Assembly (NCBI RefSeq): GCF_026340975.1
Contig: NZ_JAPEOS010000002.1
Coordinates: 1,196,501-1,260,500 of the forward strand
From: Streptomyces sp. NBC_01214
GTDB lineage: Bacteria; Actinomycetota; Actinomycetes; Streptomycetales; Streptomycetaceae
Direction of reading: 5' to 3'
Length of the DNA stretch: 64,000 nucleotides
In this document: one piece after another, positions 43,343 to 52,140 of the stretch
Layout of the letters: each line of letters starts with the position of its first letter
Numbering within the stretch: position 1 is the first letter of the stretch
Notes under the pieces: generated by a model
Told to the model about the DNA's origin: nothing
Database searches by the model: none
The model's input: the letters and a program-made list of their open reading frames with translations, nothing else
Made by a program: the position numbers and the translations under genes

Positions 43343-44854
43343 GTGACCACCTTCACCGAACTGCTCTCGTACGAGGACGCTCTCGCCTCGTACGACCCCG
43401 TCATGGGCCTCGAGGTCCATGTCGAGCTCGGCACCAAGACCAAGATGTTCTGCGGCTGCTCCACCGAGCTGGGCGCGGAGCCCAACTCGCAGACCTGCCC
43501 GACCTGCCTCGGTCTGCCCGGCTCCCTGCCGGTCGTCAACGCGATCGGCGTCGAGTCGGCCATCAAGATCGGCCTCGCGCTGAACTGCGAGATCGCCGAA
43601 TGGTGCCGCTTCGCCCGGAAGAACTACTTCTATCCGGACATGCCGAAGAACTTCCAGACCTCCCAGTACGACGAGCCCATCGCCTTCAACGGCTTCCTGG
43701 ACGTCCAGCTGGAGGACGGCGAGATCTTCCGCGTGGAGATCGAGCGCGCCCACATGGAGGAGGACACCGGCAAGTCGCTGCACGTCGGCGGCGCCACCGG
43801 CCGTATCCACGGCGCGTCCCACTCCCTGCTGGACTACAACCGCGCCGGCATCCCGCTCATCGAGATCGTCACCAAGCCCATCGAGGGCGCGGGCGAGCGG
43901 GCCCCCGAGGTCGCCAAGGCGTACGTCGCCGAGCTGCGCGAGGTCATCAAGGCGCTCGGCGTCTCCGAGGCCCGCATGGACAAGGGCCAGATGCGCTGCG
44001 ACGTGAACCTGTCGCTGCGCCCGACCCCTGAGTCCGAGTTCGGCACCCGCTCGGAGACCAAGAACGTCAACTCCCTGCGTTCCGTGGAGCGCGCGGCCCG
44101 CTTCGAGATCCAGCGCCACGCGGCGGTGCTCTCGTCGGGCGGCTCGATCGTGCAGGAGACCCGGCACTTCCACGAGGAGGACGGCTCCACCACGGCCGGC
44201 CGCATCAAGGACAACGCCGAGGACTACCGCTACTTCCCGGAGCCCGACCTGGTCCCCGTCGCCCCGGCCCGCGACTGGGTCGAGGAGCTGCGCGCCGGTC
44301 TGCCCGAGATGCCGCGCGTGCGCCGCAACCGGCTCCGCGAGGAGTGGGACGTCACCGAGCACGACATGCAGTCGATCCTCAACGCGGGCGCGGTGGACTC
44401 CATCGTCGCCACCATCGAGGCCGGTGCCGACTCGACCGCCGCACGCAAGTGGTGGATGGGCGAGCTGGCCCGCAACGCCAACGAGCAGGGCGTCGTCGTC
44501 GACGAGCTGCCGATCACCCCGGTCCAGGTGGCCCGGGTCGCGGCCCTGGTGGCCGACGGTTCGCTCAACGACAAGCTGGCCCGCAAGGTCCTCGAAGGCG
44601 TCCTCGCCGGTGAGGGCACCCCGGACGAGGTCGTCGAGCAGCGCGGCCTGAAGGTCGTCTCGGACGAGGGCGCGCTCGGCGCGGCCGTGGACGAGGCCAT
44701 CGCGGGCAACGCGGCCATCGCGGACAAGATCCGTGGCGGCAAGATCGCCGCTGTCGGCGCGCTGGTCGGAGCGGTCATGAAGACCACCCGTGGCCAGGCC
44801 GACGCCGCGCGCGTCAAGGAACTCATCCTCGAGCGCCTGGGCGTCTCGGAGTAG
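43343..44854 (+). CDS. gatB: Aspartyl/glutamyl-tRNA amidotransferase subunit B
   Basis: A 503-residue kinase-like subunit that phosphorylates the tRNA-bound Glu/Asp before amidation. The family signature GLEVHVELGTKTKMFCGCST and the zinc-binding cysteines (CGCS and CPTCLGLPG) are near the N-terminus. The conserved DYNRAGIPLIEIVT segment follows, and the C-terminal tRNA-binding YqeY-like domain is complete. The GTG start follows GAGAGGGAAA. A terminator follows at once. Confidence 0.97.
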   Translation: MTTFTELLSYEDALASYDPVMGLEVHVELGTKTKMFCGCSTELGAEPNSQTCPTCLGLPGSLPVVNAIGVESAIKIGLALNCEIAEWCRFARKNYFYPDMPKNFQTSQYDEPIAFNGFLDVQLEDGEIFRVEIERAHMEEDTGKSLHVGGATGRIHGASHSLLDYNRAGIPLIEIVTKPIEGAGERAPEVAKAYVAELREVIKALGVSEARMDKGQMRCDVNLSLRPTPESEFGTRSETKNVNSLRSVERAARFEIQRHAAVLSSGGSIVQETRHFHEEDGSTTAGRIKDNAEDYRYFPEPDLVPVAPARDWVEELRAGLPEMPRVRRNRLREEWDVTEHDMQSILNAGAVDSIVATIEAGADSTAARKWWMGELARNANEQGVVVDELPITPVQVARVAALVADGSLNDKLARKVLEGVLAGEGTPDEVVEQRGLKVVSDEGALGAAVDEAIAGNAAIADKIRGGKIAAVGALVGAVMKTTRGQADAARVKELILERLGVSE

Positions 44855-44869
44855 TCCCTCCGCGTACGA

Positions 44870-44902
44870 CGGCCCCGCACCGGACGTCCCGGTGCGGGGC
44901 CG
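44870..44902 (+). terminator. Terminator of the gat operon
   Basis: Perfect 14-bp inverted repeat (44870-44883 with 44889-44902) with a 5-nt loop, 16 bases after the gatB stop codon. Confidence 0.85.
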
Positions 44903-44974
44903 CTGTCGTTCAGACTGGGTACGGGGTGATCGCGCACGACGGGCGCGCGGTCGGTGGAGTCGGGGGGTGCGCCG

Positions 44975-45490
44975 GTGGAGATCGGTGCGATGGTCATCGC
45001 GGTGGCGGGCGTCGCGGGCACGCTGGGCGGCGCGCTGCTCACCCAGCGGGGTGCGGAGCGCACGAAGCGCCGTGAGATCGAACTCGTGCGCGCCCACGAG
45101 GAGAAACGCGAGAACCGGGCGCTGCGGCGCACGTGCTACGCGGACCTCAACCGGGACGCCCGGCAGTTCACCACCGCACTCAACCAGCATCTGCACACCC
45201 TGCGGGAACGCGGGGTCGAGGACACCGATCGGGCCGCGCTCGACGCCGCGAAGAACGCCTTCCGCGACCGGTACTCCGAGGCGCAGATGATCGCCCCCGA
45301 CCCGGTCCTGGAGCCCGCAACAGTGGTCCACCACGCCCTGACGGCCGTCTACGGGCAGGTGAAGCGCCTGGAGCGGGGCGCGCCGGAGGCGGGGGAGTCG
45401 ATGGAGTCGGCGGTGGAGGCACAGCAGGGGATCTGGGACCCGCTCCGGGAGATGCGGGCGGCCATGCGCGCCGACCTCGGTGTGGGCTGA
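44975..45490 (+). CDS. Hypothetical protein with N-terminal membrane segment
   Basis: A 171-residue protein. Residues about 4-22 (GAMVIAVAGVAGTLGGALL) form a probable membrane anchor, followed by a charged, coiled-coil-like helix rich in Arg/Glu (QRGAERTKRREIELVRAHEE). The layout resembles many Streptomyces single-span proteins of unknown role. Start choice: the GTG at 44975 has GGGGGG seven bases upstream; an alternative GTG lies at 44954. It is convergent with the next gene, seven bases apart. Confidence 0.7.
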   Translation: MEIGAMVIAVAGVAGTLGGALLTQRGAERTKRREIELVRAHEEKRENRALRRTCYADLNRDARQFTTALNQHLHTLRERGVEDTDRAALDAAKNAFRDRYSEAQMIAPDPVLEPATVVHHALTAVYGQVKRLERGAPEAGESMESAVEAQQGIWDPLREMRAAMRADLGVG

Positions 45491-45497
45491 GGCCGGA

Positions 45498-46163
45498 TCA
45501 GTCCCCGGCCGGCTTCGGGAACCCCGATTCCAGCACGACGGCCGGCAGGGCGCCGTGCACGATCTCTTCCTTCGGCAGCGAGAGCCCGAAGAACCGCTCG
45601 ATGACCCCCAGCGCGGTCCGCTGCACCTCCCGGTCGTCCAGCTCCTCGTTCGGGAGCCCGGCGGCGGTCAGCAGCTCTTGCAGGCGCGGCGCCGTCGCCG
45701 GGTCGCCCTCGACCTCCTCGGAGCCCCACGAGCCGTCCAGGTGCAGATTGCAGGCGCTCAGGAGCCGGCCGTCGTGCGCGTACTCGAACAGCGGCGGGAC
45801 CGGCTCGCCGTTCTCCTCCTCGAACTGCAGGACGCAGATGTGCGCGCCGTCTCGCGAGAGGGGGGTCAGGGAGCCGAACTCGCCCTGCCAGCCGCCGTAC
45901 GCGACCGCGTACGTCCAGTCCCCGGCGCGGCCGAGCCTCAGGCCGATCTCCACGTAGCAGCCGCCGTACGTGTCGTCCATGAACTCCAGGAGGCCGTCCC
46001 CGGTGTGCTCCCCGACCGCCACGGCCTTGCACGTCCAGCCGTTCACGGACTCCACGAGTCGGCCCACGAGTTCGTCCGGGGTGAGCCCGCGGGCCAGCAC
46101 CACGTAGTAGCCCCCGAACGCGATCGACCGGGGTTCGGCGAGCCAGGTCGTTCCGTCTGTCAT
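45498..46163 (-). CDS. Hypothetical protein, DUF6461-like
   Basis: A 221-residue soluble protein beginning MTDGTTWLAEPRSIAFGGYY, then VVLARGLTPDELVGRLVESV. This opening resembles Streptomyces DUF6461 proteins, whose function is unknown. The ATG at 46172 is an alternative three codons upstream. Coding bias is strong. Its neighbours (a hypothetical gene and a kinase) give no functional hint. Confidence 0.72.
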   Translation of the reverse strand: MTDGTTWLAEPRSIAFGGYYVVLARGLTPDELVGRLVESVNGWTCKAVAVGEHTGDGLLEFMDDTYGGCYVEIGLRLGRAGDWTYAVAYGGWQGEFGSLTPLSRDGAHICVLQFEEENGEPVPPLFEYAHDGRLLSACNLHLDGSWGSEEVEGDPATAPRLQELLTAAGLPNEELDDREVQRTALGVIERFFGLSLPKEEIVHGALPAVVLESGFPKPAGD

Positions 46164-46347
46164 GAGGGCCATTCTGCCCGGCGCCCCTGACAACGGGGGC
46201 CGCCCGCTCCACCCGTCCGGCCGCCTCGCACGGCCGGGCGCGCGGGCCGCGGAACTGCCCACCGGGCAGGTTCCGTTCGCCGAGCGCCCGGCCGAACGGG
46301 GGGCGCCGGTCAGCGGGTTCCCGTCGGGGACCGCGGCGCCGCTGCCG

Positions 46348-48264
46348 TCAGCGCTTGAGGACCGGGGCGGCGATGACGGCGTTGCCGCTGTTGCGGCAGC
46401 CCTCTTCCACCTTCAGGCGCAGGCGCAGGGCCCCCTTGATGTCCAGGGACTTGGTGACCGGCTTGCCCAGGTGGACGGCCTCGGAGAAGAGGGCGGGCTT
46501 GTCGTCCACGGAGATGGTCACGCGGGCCTGTTCCATGGTCGAGCCGTCGTCGACGCCCACGGTGAACTCCAGCGTGGACCAGGCGCGGTTCACGTCGTAC
46601 TCGATCGTCGCGCCGTAGTAGCAGCTGCCGAGGAGGGCGGCTCCGTACTCCTTCGTGTTCAGCTTGGCGGAGCCCACCTCGAAGTGCCGGACCGCTCCGA
46701 CCGACGACAGCACGGTCAGGTCGGCCACGTTGCTGTCCTTCACCGAACCCGGTGTTCCGGGGCTCGACGAGGCCTCCGGAGCGGTGGATCCTCCCGGGGA
46801 GGCCTCGGAGGGCGTGGGGGCGGCGGATTCGGTCTCGGTCGCCCGCGTCGACGGCGAGGAGGTCGACGCCGGCGCCTGGGGTGCGCTCGCGCCGCCGGGC
46901 TTCTCGCCCCCCGCGGTGTTCTCCTTGTCCTTGTCGCCCAAGAGCCGTACGCCGACGACGGCGAGGGAGGCCAGTACCAGCACTGCGGCCACCGAGCCGA
47001 GGATCAGCCCGGTCCGCCGCTTCTTGGCGGGACGCGGCGGCTCGGGGACGGGAGCGGGGGCCGGGGTCAGGTTGTACGTGGGCCCGTACCCGGCGGGCAC
47101 CTGGGCCTGCACCGGCTCCGGCTGCGGCTCCGGTTGCGGAACGGGCGCGGGCGCGGGTTCAGGAGCCGCGGCCGTGGCCGGCTCGGGCTGCACGGGCTGC
47201 ACGGACTGCGCCGTGGGCGCGTACGGGGGCGGCGCCGCCACCGACGGCGCGGTGACGGGCTGCGGCGGGAGCACGGGCGGTGGCGGGGCGGCCGGCCTGG
47301 GCGGAGCCTCCTGGGCGGCCCGCTGCGAGGTCGCGGTGGTCGTGGACACCACCGCGTGACGGACGTCCTTCATCCAGCCGGCCAGGTTCACCGGCCGCTT
47401 TCCCGGGTCGGCCGAGTAGATCGCGGTGATCCGCGCCCGCTGCTCGGCGTCCAGCACGGCGATCTGCGGAAGTGCGGTCAGTGCCTGCGCCAGCTGCTCG
47501 GGCGTGGCGGGCGGGGACTCCCCGCTCAGCAGGAAGTACGCGATCGCCCCGAAGGCGTACCGGTCCGTGCCCGGGGTCCGCTTGCCGTCGAAGACCTCGG
47601 GCGCCGCGTAGCCCGGGGTGAACCAGACCTCGGCCGTCTGGTGGTCGGCGGTCAGCTTGCTGAGGCCGAAGTCCACCAGGGTGGCCTGCCCGTGCGCGTC
47701 GACCATCACGTTGCCGGGGGAGAGGTCGCCGTGGACGACCTGGCGCCCGGACGGGGTGGCCTTCCCCGAGTGCAGCCAGTCCAGGACGTCGGCCAGCTGC
47801 TCCAGGGTGCGCATCACCTCGCGCCGCTCGGCGGCGGTGGCCAGCGTCCGCTCGGCCCGCCAGTCGCGCAGGTCGAGCCCGTCCACGTGGTTCATGACGA
47901 GGACGAGCGCCCGCCCGCTCAGGGTCGAGGACTCCCCGGGCCGGTGGATCGGCGGCCCCTCGAAGTGCTCGCGCACGCCCACGACACCGGGCCGGTGGAC
48001 GAACCGCAGCAGCTCGGCCTGCTCGTTCCACTTCTGGCTGATCCGGTCGAAGACGTCCGGCGTGATGGTCGTCTTGGAGTCGAGCACTTTGACGACCACG
48101 GGTTCGGATCCGCCGGCGAGTTCGATCTCGGCGAGATAGAGCACGGCCTCCCCGCCGCGGCCGATCGAGCGGAGCAGACGGTACCGGTCGGCCGCCGCGT
48201 CCGGACCGATGTGCAGGTTCTGACTGGTCAATGTCCCCCACCTCAACGCGCTTTGAGAGGTCAT
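46348..48264 (-). CDS. Membrane Ser/Thr protein kinase with extracellular C-terminal domain
   Basis: A 638-residue protein. The kinase domain spans about 27-300: glycine loop IGRGGEAV, ATP lysine Lys59 in VVVKV, catalytic loop VHGDLSPGNV (Asp180; HGD instead of HRD), DFG at 198-200, and APE at 221-223. A Pro/Ala/Gln-rich linker (about 320-435) leads to one membrane span (TGLILGSVAAVLVLASLAVV). A Ser/Thr/Pro-rich stalk and a C-terminal beta-rich domain of about 110 residues follow, which resembles NPCBM/NEW2 carbohydrate-binding modules. The start has AGGA five bases upstream. The likely role is a receptor kinase sensing a cell-wall or sugar ligand, which is inference. Confidence 0.9.
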   Translation of the reverse strand: MTSQSALRWGTLTSQNLHIGPDAAADRYRLLRSIGRGGEAVLYLAEIELAGGSEPVVVKVLDSKTTITPDVFDRISQKWNEQAELLRFVHRPGVVGVREHFEGPPIHRPGESSTLSGRALVLVMNHVDGLDLRDWRAERTLATAAERREVMRTLEQLADVLDWLHSGKATPSGRQVVHGDLSPGNVMVDAHGQATLVDFGLSKLTADHQTAEVWFTPGYAAPEVFDGKRTPGTDRYAFGAIAYFLLSGESPPATPEQLAQALTALPQIAVLDAEQRARITAIYSADPGKRPVNLAGWMKDVRHAVVSTTTATSQRAAQEAPPRPAAPPPPVLPPQPVTAPSVAAPPPYAPTAQSVQPVQPEPATAAAPEPAPAPVPQPEPQPEPVQAQVPAGYGPTYNLTPAPAPVPEPPRPAKKRRTGLILGSVAAVLVLASLAVVGVRLLGDKDKENTAGGEKPGGASAPQAPASTSSPSTRATETESAAPTPSEASPGGSTAPEASSSPGTPGSVKDSNVADLTVLSSVGAVRHFEVGSAKLNTKEYGAALLGSCYYGATIEYDVNRAWSTLEFTVGVDDGSTMEQARVTISVDDKPALFSEAVHLGKPVTKSLDIKGALRLRLKVEEGCRNSGNAVIAAPVLKR

Positions 48265-48340
48265 CAGCTTCCTGCCGGGAAGCGCACGGGGTCAATCGGA
48301 ATGGGGAATCCCCGTCGGGGTTCACCCTTCCACGGCCCAG

Positions 48341-48373
48341 CGGGCCCCGGGCGGGCCCCGGGCGGGCCCCGGG
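48341..48373. repeat. Triple 11-bp tandem repeat
   Basis: Three perfect copies of CGGGCCCCGGG in the gap between the kinase start and the acyltransferase end. Each unit is nearly self-complementary, so the stretch may fold and act as a terminator for the acyltransferase-acylase unit. Confidence 0.6.
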
Positions 48374-48495
48374 CTGGCCGTCGGCGACCGGTGGCGAACG
48401 CCGGTGCCCGGACATGCCGCCGGGCGCCCGGCTCCCGCAACCGCCCCACGGGCGGCCGTCGTTCGCCGGGCGCCCGGTCGAAGGGGCGGTTCCGG

Positions 48496-49107
48496 TCAGC
48501 CTGCCGCCGGCGCGGCCCCCGGAGCGGTGAGGAAGGCCAGCTGCGCCGGCTTGGCCGGGAGGTAGACCTCGGGCAGGTCGATCTCCGGGAGCACGACCTG
48601 CGGTCCGAGCACGAAACCGGTGCGCTCCATGAGGGAGATGGCCTTGGCGTTGCGGGTGTCCGGTTCGACGACCATGCGCCGCGCGGCGTCGTCGGAGAAC
48701 ACGAACGCGATGAAGGTCGTCATCAGGGAGCCGGTGAAGCCGCGCTCGGCCGCGCCCGAGGTCGGGCCGATCAGCAGGTGCATGCCGACGTCCCCGGGCT
48801 GGACGTCGTAGCACTCGCTGACCCGGTCCTCGGCGCAGTCGTACGTCTGGAACAGCGCGACCTGCTCGCCGTCCCGGCTCACCATGAAGGCGTGATGGGT
48901 GGTGCGGCGGTCGACGTCCTCGTAGATCTCCTGGACCAGTTCGCGGCTGGCCTCGCCCATGCCCCAGAAGCGGGCCCGCTCCTGCGTGACCCAGCTGTGG
49001 ATGAGCGTGGAGTCGGCCGCCGGGTCGACGGGCGTGATGGTGACGGTGCCGAAGCCCTCGATGACCTGGGTGTGCACGGGCTGCCGGAGGGAGATGGCGG
49101 AGGTCAT
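48496..49107 (-). CDS. GNAT acyltransferase of the siderophore type (IucB/AlcB/DesC-like)
   Basis: A 203-residue acyl-CoA-dependent N-acyltransferase. The segment GDVGMHLLIGPTSGAAERGF (about 126-145) is the hallmark of hydroxamate-siderophore acyltransferases such as IucB, RhbD and DesC. ARRMVVEPDTRNAKAISLME follows, the acetyl-CoA loop region. Family members acylate N-hydroxylated diamines or lysine. The start ATG overlaps the acylase stop (ATGA), so the two proteins are co-translated from the iron-box promoter. No N-hydroxylase or NIS synthetase gene is nearby, so the substrate is not obvious. Confidence 0.88.
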   Translation of the reverse strand: MTSAISLRQPVHTQVIEGFGTVTITPVDPAADSTLIHSWVTQERARFWGMGEASRELVQEIYEDVDRRTTHHAFMVSRDGEQVALFQTYDCAEDRVSECYDVQPGDVGMHLLIGPTSGAAERGFTGSLMTTFIAFVFSDDAARRMVVEPDTRNAKAISLMERTGFVLGPQVVLPEIDLPEVYLPAKPAQLAFLTAPGAAPAAG

Positions 49108-51293
49108 GCCGATTCCTTGGTGAGCTGGGCCCAGTCGGTGACGACGGGGACGAGTTCGCACCGTGCCCACAGGGGCAGCTGGTCGCGGTGGTGGGGCGAG
49201 CCGGTAACGCCGTCCGCGCCCAGCGGGACCGCCCAGAGGCTGTCCTCGCGGCGGGCGAGGTCCCAGACGTAACGGGCCGCCGATGCACGGGCGGTGAGGT
49301 CGGTGAATCCGGGGACGGTGGAGGTGGCGTTCACGCAGTCGTGGTCGCCGCCGAGGCCGGGCCAGTCCGTGGCCTCCTGGTCGGGCACGGCCTGCCAGGG
49401 GGTGAGGCGGTGCACCTGCGACCAGGGGGTGTCGGGGGTCTGGGCCGCGGCCGTCTCCTCCAGGGCGGCCCGGACGTGCGCCGCACGGTCGAGTCCGGGG
49501 ACGAGGGAGGTGGTGAGCAGGCCCTCGAGGGCGTAGCCGATCCGCGGGACCAGGTACAGCCACGGGTGGAAGACCGCCGGGCCGGTGGGCGCCCCCCACA
49601 GGCCCTCGAAGACGGGGTCGGCGGCGAAGCGGCGTACGGTCGCGCTGCGGAAGGCCGAGAAGACGGTGGCGTCGGTGCTGTCGGCCGCCATGTGCCGGTC
49701 CCAGGCCAGCAGCCGGGTCCGCAGGGACTGCGCCGCCGGCGTCAGGTCCTCGAAGCCGGGCAGCAGGGCGAGCAGGGGTGCGGCCGAGGCCAGGTGCGTG
49801 TCCCGGTGTACGTCGGCCATCGCCTTCGGGGACCAGTCCGCGGAGCCGCTGAGCAGCTCGCGGATGCGGTTGGCGCGGTGCGGGGGCGCGAACTCCACGC
49901 CGAGCGGGGAGGCGATCCCGCGCGCGTTCGCCATCACGGCGAAGCCCTGTACCGGCTCCGCCGGGGTCGGGGCCCAGCCCTGCCAGGTGTGCTGCGGGTC
50001 CCAGGCGGGCACGGGGCGCAGCCGGTTGGTGCGGTGGCGCAGCGGCACGGCACCCGCGACGCGGTGCAGCAGCCCGCCCTCGGAGTCGGCGGCGTGGACG
50101 ACGTTGACCGGCTCGGCCCAACCGTCGAAGGCGCGGTCGATGTCGGCGACGGTGCGGGCGCGCAGCAGCGCGGGGAGGGCGGCGAAGCCGAGGTCCAGGC
50201 GGACCCTCGGCGGGTAGCGCAGGGAGAGGGTCTGGGCGCTGCCGTCGGCGTGTGCCTCGGCATCGGGGTCGGCGCCGAGGTCGCCGTCCGCGTGGATGAT
50301 CACCGGGCCGCGGGGCGTCTCCAGGACCTCCACCTCGACGTCGTCGCCGTCGGCCACGGTGATGGTCTCGACGTGGCGGGAGACGGGCTCCCAGGCACCG
50401 TCCGCACCGAGGGCCCAGGTGGCGCCGTCGTCACCGCGGCGCAACTGCTCGACGTACAGGTCCTGGTAGTCGGACATCGCGTTGGTGATCGCCCAGGCGG
50501 CGGTGCCGGTGTGCCCGAAGTGGCCGAGGCCGGGGACTCCGGGGACGGCGAGGCCCAGCACGTCGTATTCGGGGCAGGAGAGGCGTATCTGCTGGTAGAC
50601 GCCCGGGTCCTCGATGAAGCGGTGCGGGTCGCCCGCGATGATCGCCGAGCCGGTGGTGGTGCGGTCGCCCGGCACCAACCAGCCGTTGCTACCGGCGGTG
50701 CCGGGGCCGTCGGTGGCGAAGAGGGTGACCGCCTCGTCGCCGAGGGCGCGGGCCACGCGCTCGCGCCACAGCTTGGTGGCGAAACCGGCGAACAGGATGT
50801 GCGTCGCGATCCAGATGGCCAGCGGGACCCACGGCTCCCAAGGGGTGGGGGTCAGGCCCGTGCGCGCGAAGCGTTCGTCTCGGGCGGCGCCGGCGGCGAG
50901 CCCGTCGTTGACGCCGTCCACGTACGCGCGCACCCAGGCGGCGGTGCCGGGGTCGTCGGCCTCCATGGCCTCGTAGCAGCGGCGGGCCGTGTCGGCGAGC
51001 CGGGACTGGCGGGCGAAGCGGTCCCAGGTGACGGCTTCCGCGCCGAGGAAGGAGGCGCTGGAGCCCTCGGAGCGGTGCCGTTCGACCTCCAACTGCCAGG
51101 CGCGGTCGAAGGCGGTGACGCGGCCCTGGGCGTGGACGAGCCGGAGTTCGTCGGATGCGCGGAGGTGGGGGATGCCCCACCGGTCGCGGAAGACCCCGTA
51201 GGATTCCGGGGTCTCCACGGGGGGCTCGCCCCGGTCCGCTCCGTACGACCGGGCGTCGCCGCTCTCGCTGCTGGCACTGCTCACGCTGCTCAC
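49104..51293 (-). CDS. Penicillin-acylase-family Ntn hydrolase, apparently cytoplasmic
   Basis: A 729-residue Ntn-hydrolase precursor. The family start VFRDRWGIPHLRASDELRLV is at about 34-53. The likely nucleophile and self-cleavage point is Ser202 in GTAGSNGWLVPGDRT, followed by the beta-subunit patterns IIAGDPHRF and PGLGHFGHTGTAAWAITNAM. Known members hydrolyse amide bonds of penicillins, acyl-homoserine lactones or lipopeptides. The N-terminus (MSSVSSASSESGDARSYGAD) has no signal peptide, unlike most relatives. The start lies 20 bases from the iron box. Translational coupling to a siderophore-type acyltransferase suggests action on an acylated siderophore or precursor, which is inference. 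Confidence 0.9.
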   Translation of the reverse strand: MSSVSSASSESGDARSYGADRGEPPVETPESYGVFRDRWGIPHLRASDELRLVHAQGRVTAFDRAWQLEVERHRSEGSSASFLGAEAVTWDRFARQSRLADTARRCYEAMEADDPGTAAWVRAYVDGVNDGLAAGAARDERFARTGLTPTPWEPWVPLAIWIATHILFAGFATKLWRERVARALGDEAVTLFATDGPGTAGSNGWLVPGDRTTTGSAIIAGDPHRFIEDPGVYQQIRLSCPEYDVLGLAVPGVPGLGHFGHTGTAAWAITNAMSDYQDLYVEQLRRGDDGATWALGADGAWEPVSRHVETITVADGDDVEVEVLETPRGPVIIHADGDLGADPDAEAHADGSAQTLSLRYPPRVRLDLGFAALPALLRARTVADIDRAFDGWAEPVNVVHAADSEGGLLHRVAGAVPLRHRTNRLRPVPAWDPQHTWQGWAPTPAEPVQGFAVMANARGIASPLGVEFAPPHRANRIRELLSGSADWSPKAMADVHRDTHLASAAPLLALLPGFEDLTPAAQSLRTRLLAWDRHMAADSTDATVFSAFRSATVRRFAADPVFEGLWGAPTGPAVFHPWLYLVPRIGYALEGLLTTSLVPGLDRAAHVRAALEETAAAQTPDTPWSQVHRLTPWQAVPDQEATDWPGLGGDHDCVNATSTVPGFTDLTARASAARYVWDLARREDSLWAVPLGADGVTGSPHHRDQLPLWARCELVPVVTDWAQLTKESA

Positions 51294-51312
51294 ACTCTTC
51301 CCCGACGTGCGT

Positions 51313-51331
51313 TTAGGTTAGGCTGACCTAA
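51313..51331. promoter_or_regulatory. Iron box (DmdR1/IdeR-type operator)
   Basis: The sequence TTAGGTTAGGCTGACCTAA lies in the 67-base divergent gap between the acylase and siderophore-interacting protein genes. It differs at one base from the Streptomyces DmdR1 iron-box consensus as I recall it (TTAGGTTAGGCTCACCTAA). Both flanking genes would be repressed by iron-loaded regulator. Confidence 0.93.
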
Positions 51332-51360
51332 CTATAGGGGTGCCAGGGGAGGGGTTGGAC

Positions 51361-52095
51361 ATGGCTGTCGGCAAGGGCTGGGAGGGCGTGGTCCTCAAAC
51401 TCATGCGGGGCAAGGACTTCACGTTCACGGTCACGGGAGCGGAAGACCTCACGGAGAACTACCGCCGCGTGAGCTTCACGGACGGCGGGCTGCTCGCGGC
51501 CGCCGGTGAATCGCTGCACCCGACGATGTGGGTGCGCGTCTGGTTCCAGGGCGCCGGCAAGCCGCACCAGCGGGCGTACACGCTGGTGGACGCGGATCCG
51601 CAAGCGGGCACCTTCAGCTTCGAGTTCGCCCTGCACGACGGGGTCGCCAGCGCCTGGGCGCGCGGCGCCAAGCCGGGCGACACGGTCGAGGCCACCGTCC
51701 AGGGCACCGGATTCACGGCCCCGGCGCCGGCCCCGGAGCGGCTGCTCGTCATCGGGGACCCCGCGTCCCTCCCGGCGATCAACTCGCTGTTGGACACGTA
51801 CCCGAAGACCCCGGCGACCATCTGGTTCGAGACGCAGCACGACTCGGACGAGCGGCTGCCGATGCGGGTGGAGCCGGGCCGGCACGACATCCGCCGGGTG
51901 CGGCGCAACGGTACGGACCTCGCCGACCGGGTGCGCGCCGACCTTCCCGAGCTGGTCGGGGACCCGGAGGCCGCGTACGTCTGGCTGGCCTGCGACACGG
52001 TGACGACGCGCGCCCTGACGGCGTACCTGCGCAAGGAACTCGCGCTGCCCAAGCACCGGGTGAACGCGCTGGGCTACTGGCGGCCGGGGGCCTGA
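51361..52095 (+). CDS. Siderophore-interacting FAD-binding reductase (SIP family)
   Basis: A 244-residue flavoprotein. The FAD-binding domain contains HQRAYTLVDADPQAGTFSFE with the RxYT motif, then ASAWARGAKPGDTVE. The NAD(P)H-binding domain contains RLLVIGDPASLPAINSLL and ends RVNALGYWRPG, both typical of SIP proteins. It reduces ferric siderophores in the cytoplasm to release iron. The ATG at 51361 has GGGGAGGGG upstream. The iron box at 51313-51331 lies in its promoter, so expression is expected under iron limitation. Confidence 0.93.
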   Translation: MAVGKGWEGVVLKLMRGKDFTFTVTGAEDLTENYRRVSFTDGGLLAAAGESLHPTMWVRVWFQGAGKPHQRAYTLVDADPQAGTFSFEFALHDGVASAWARGAKPGDTVEATVQGTGFTAPAPAPERLLVIGDPASLPAINSLLDTYPKTPATIWFETQHDSDERLPMRVEPGRHDIRRVRRNGTDLADRVRADLPELVGDPEAAYVWLACDTVTTRALTAYLRKELALPKHRVNALGYWRPGA

Positions 52096-52140
52096 GTCGT
52101 CCTGCGGCCCGCCGGCCCGTCCGGCACCCGGTGGAGCGGA

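Noticed and set aside
48264..48495. A gene between the kinase and acyltransferase
   Set aside because: The region is mostly GC-rich inverted and tandem repeats, and no frame has a ribosome binding site plus family similarity.
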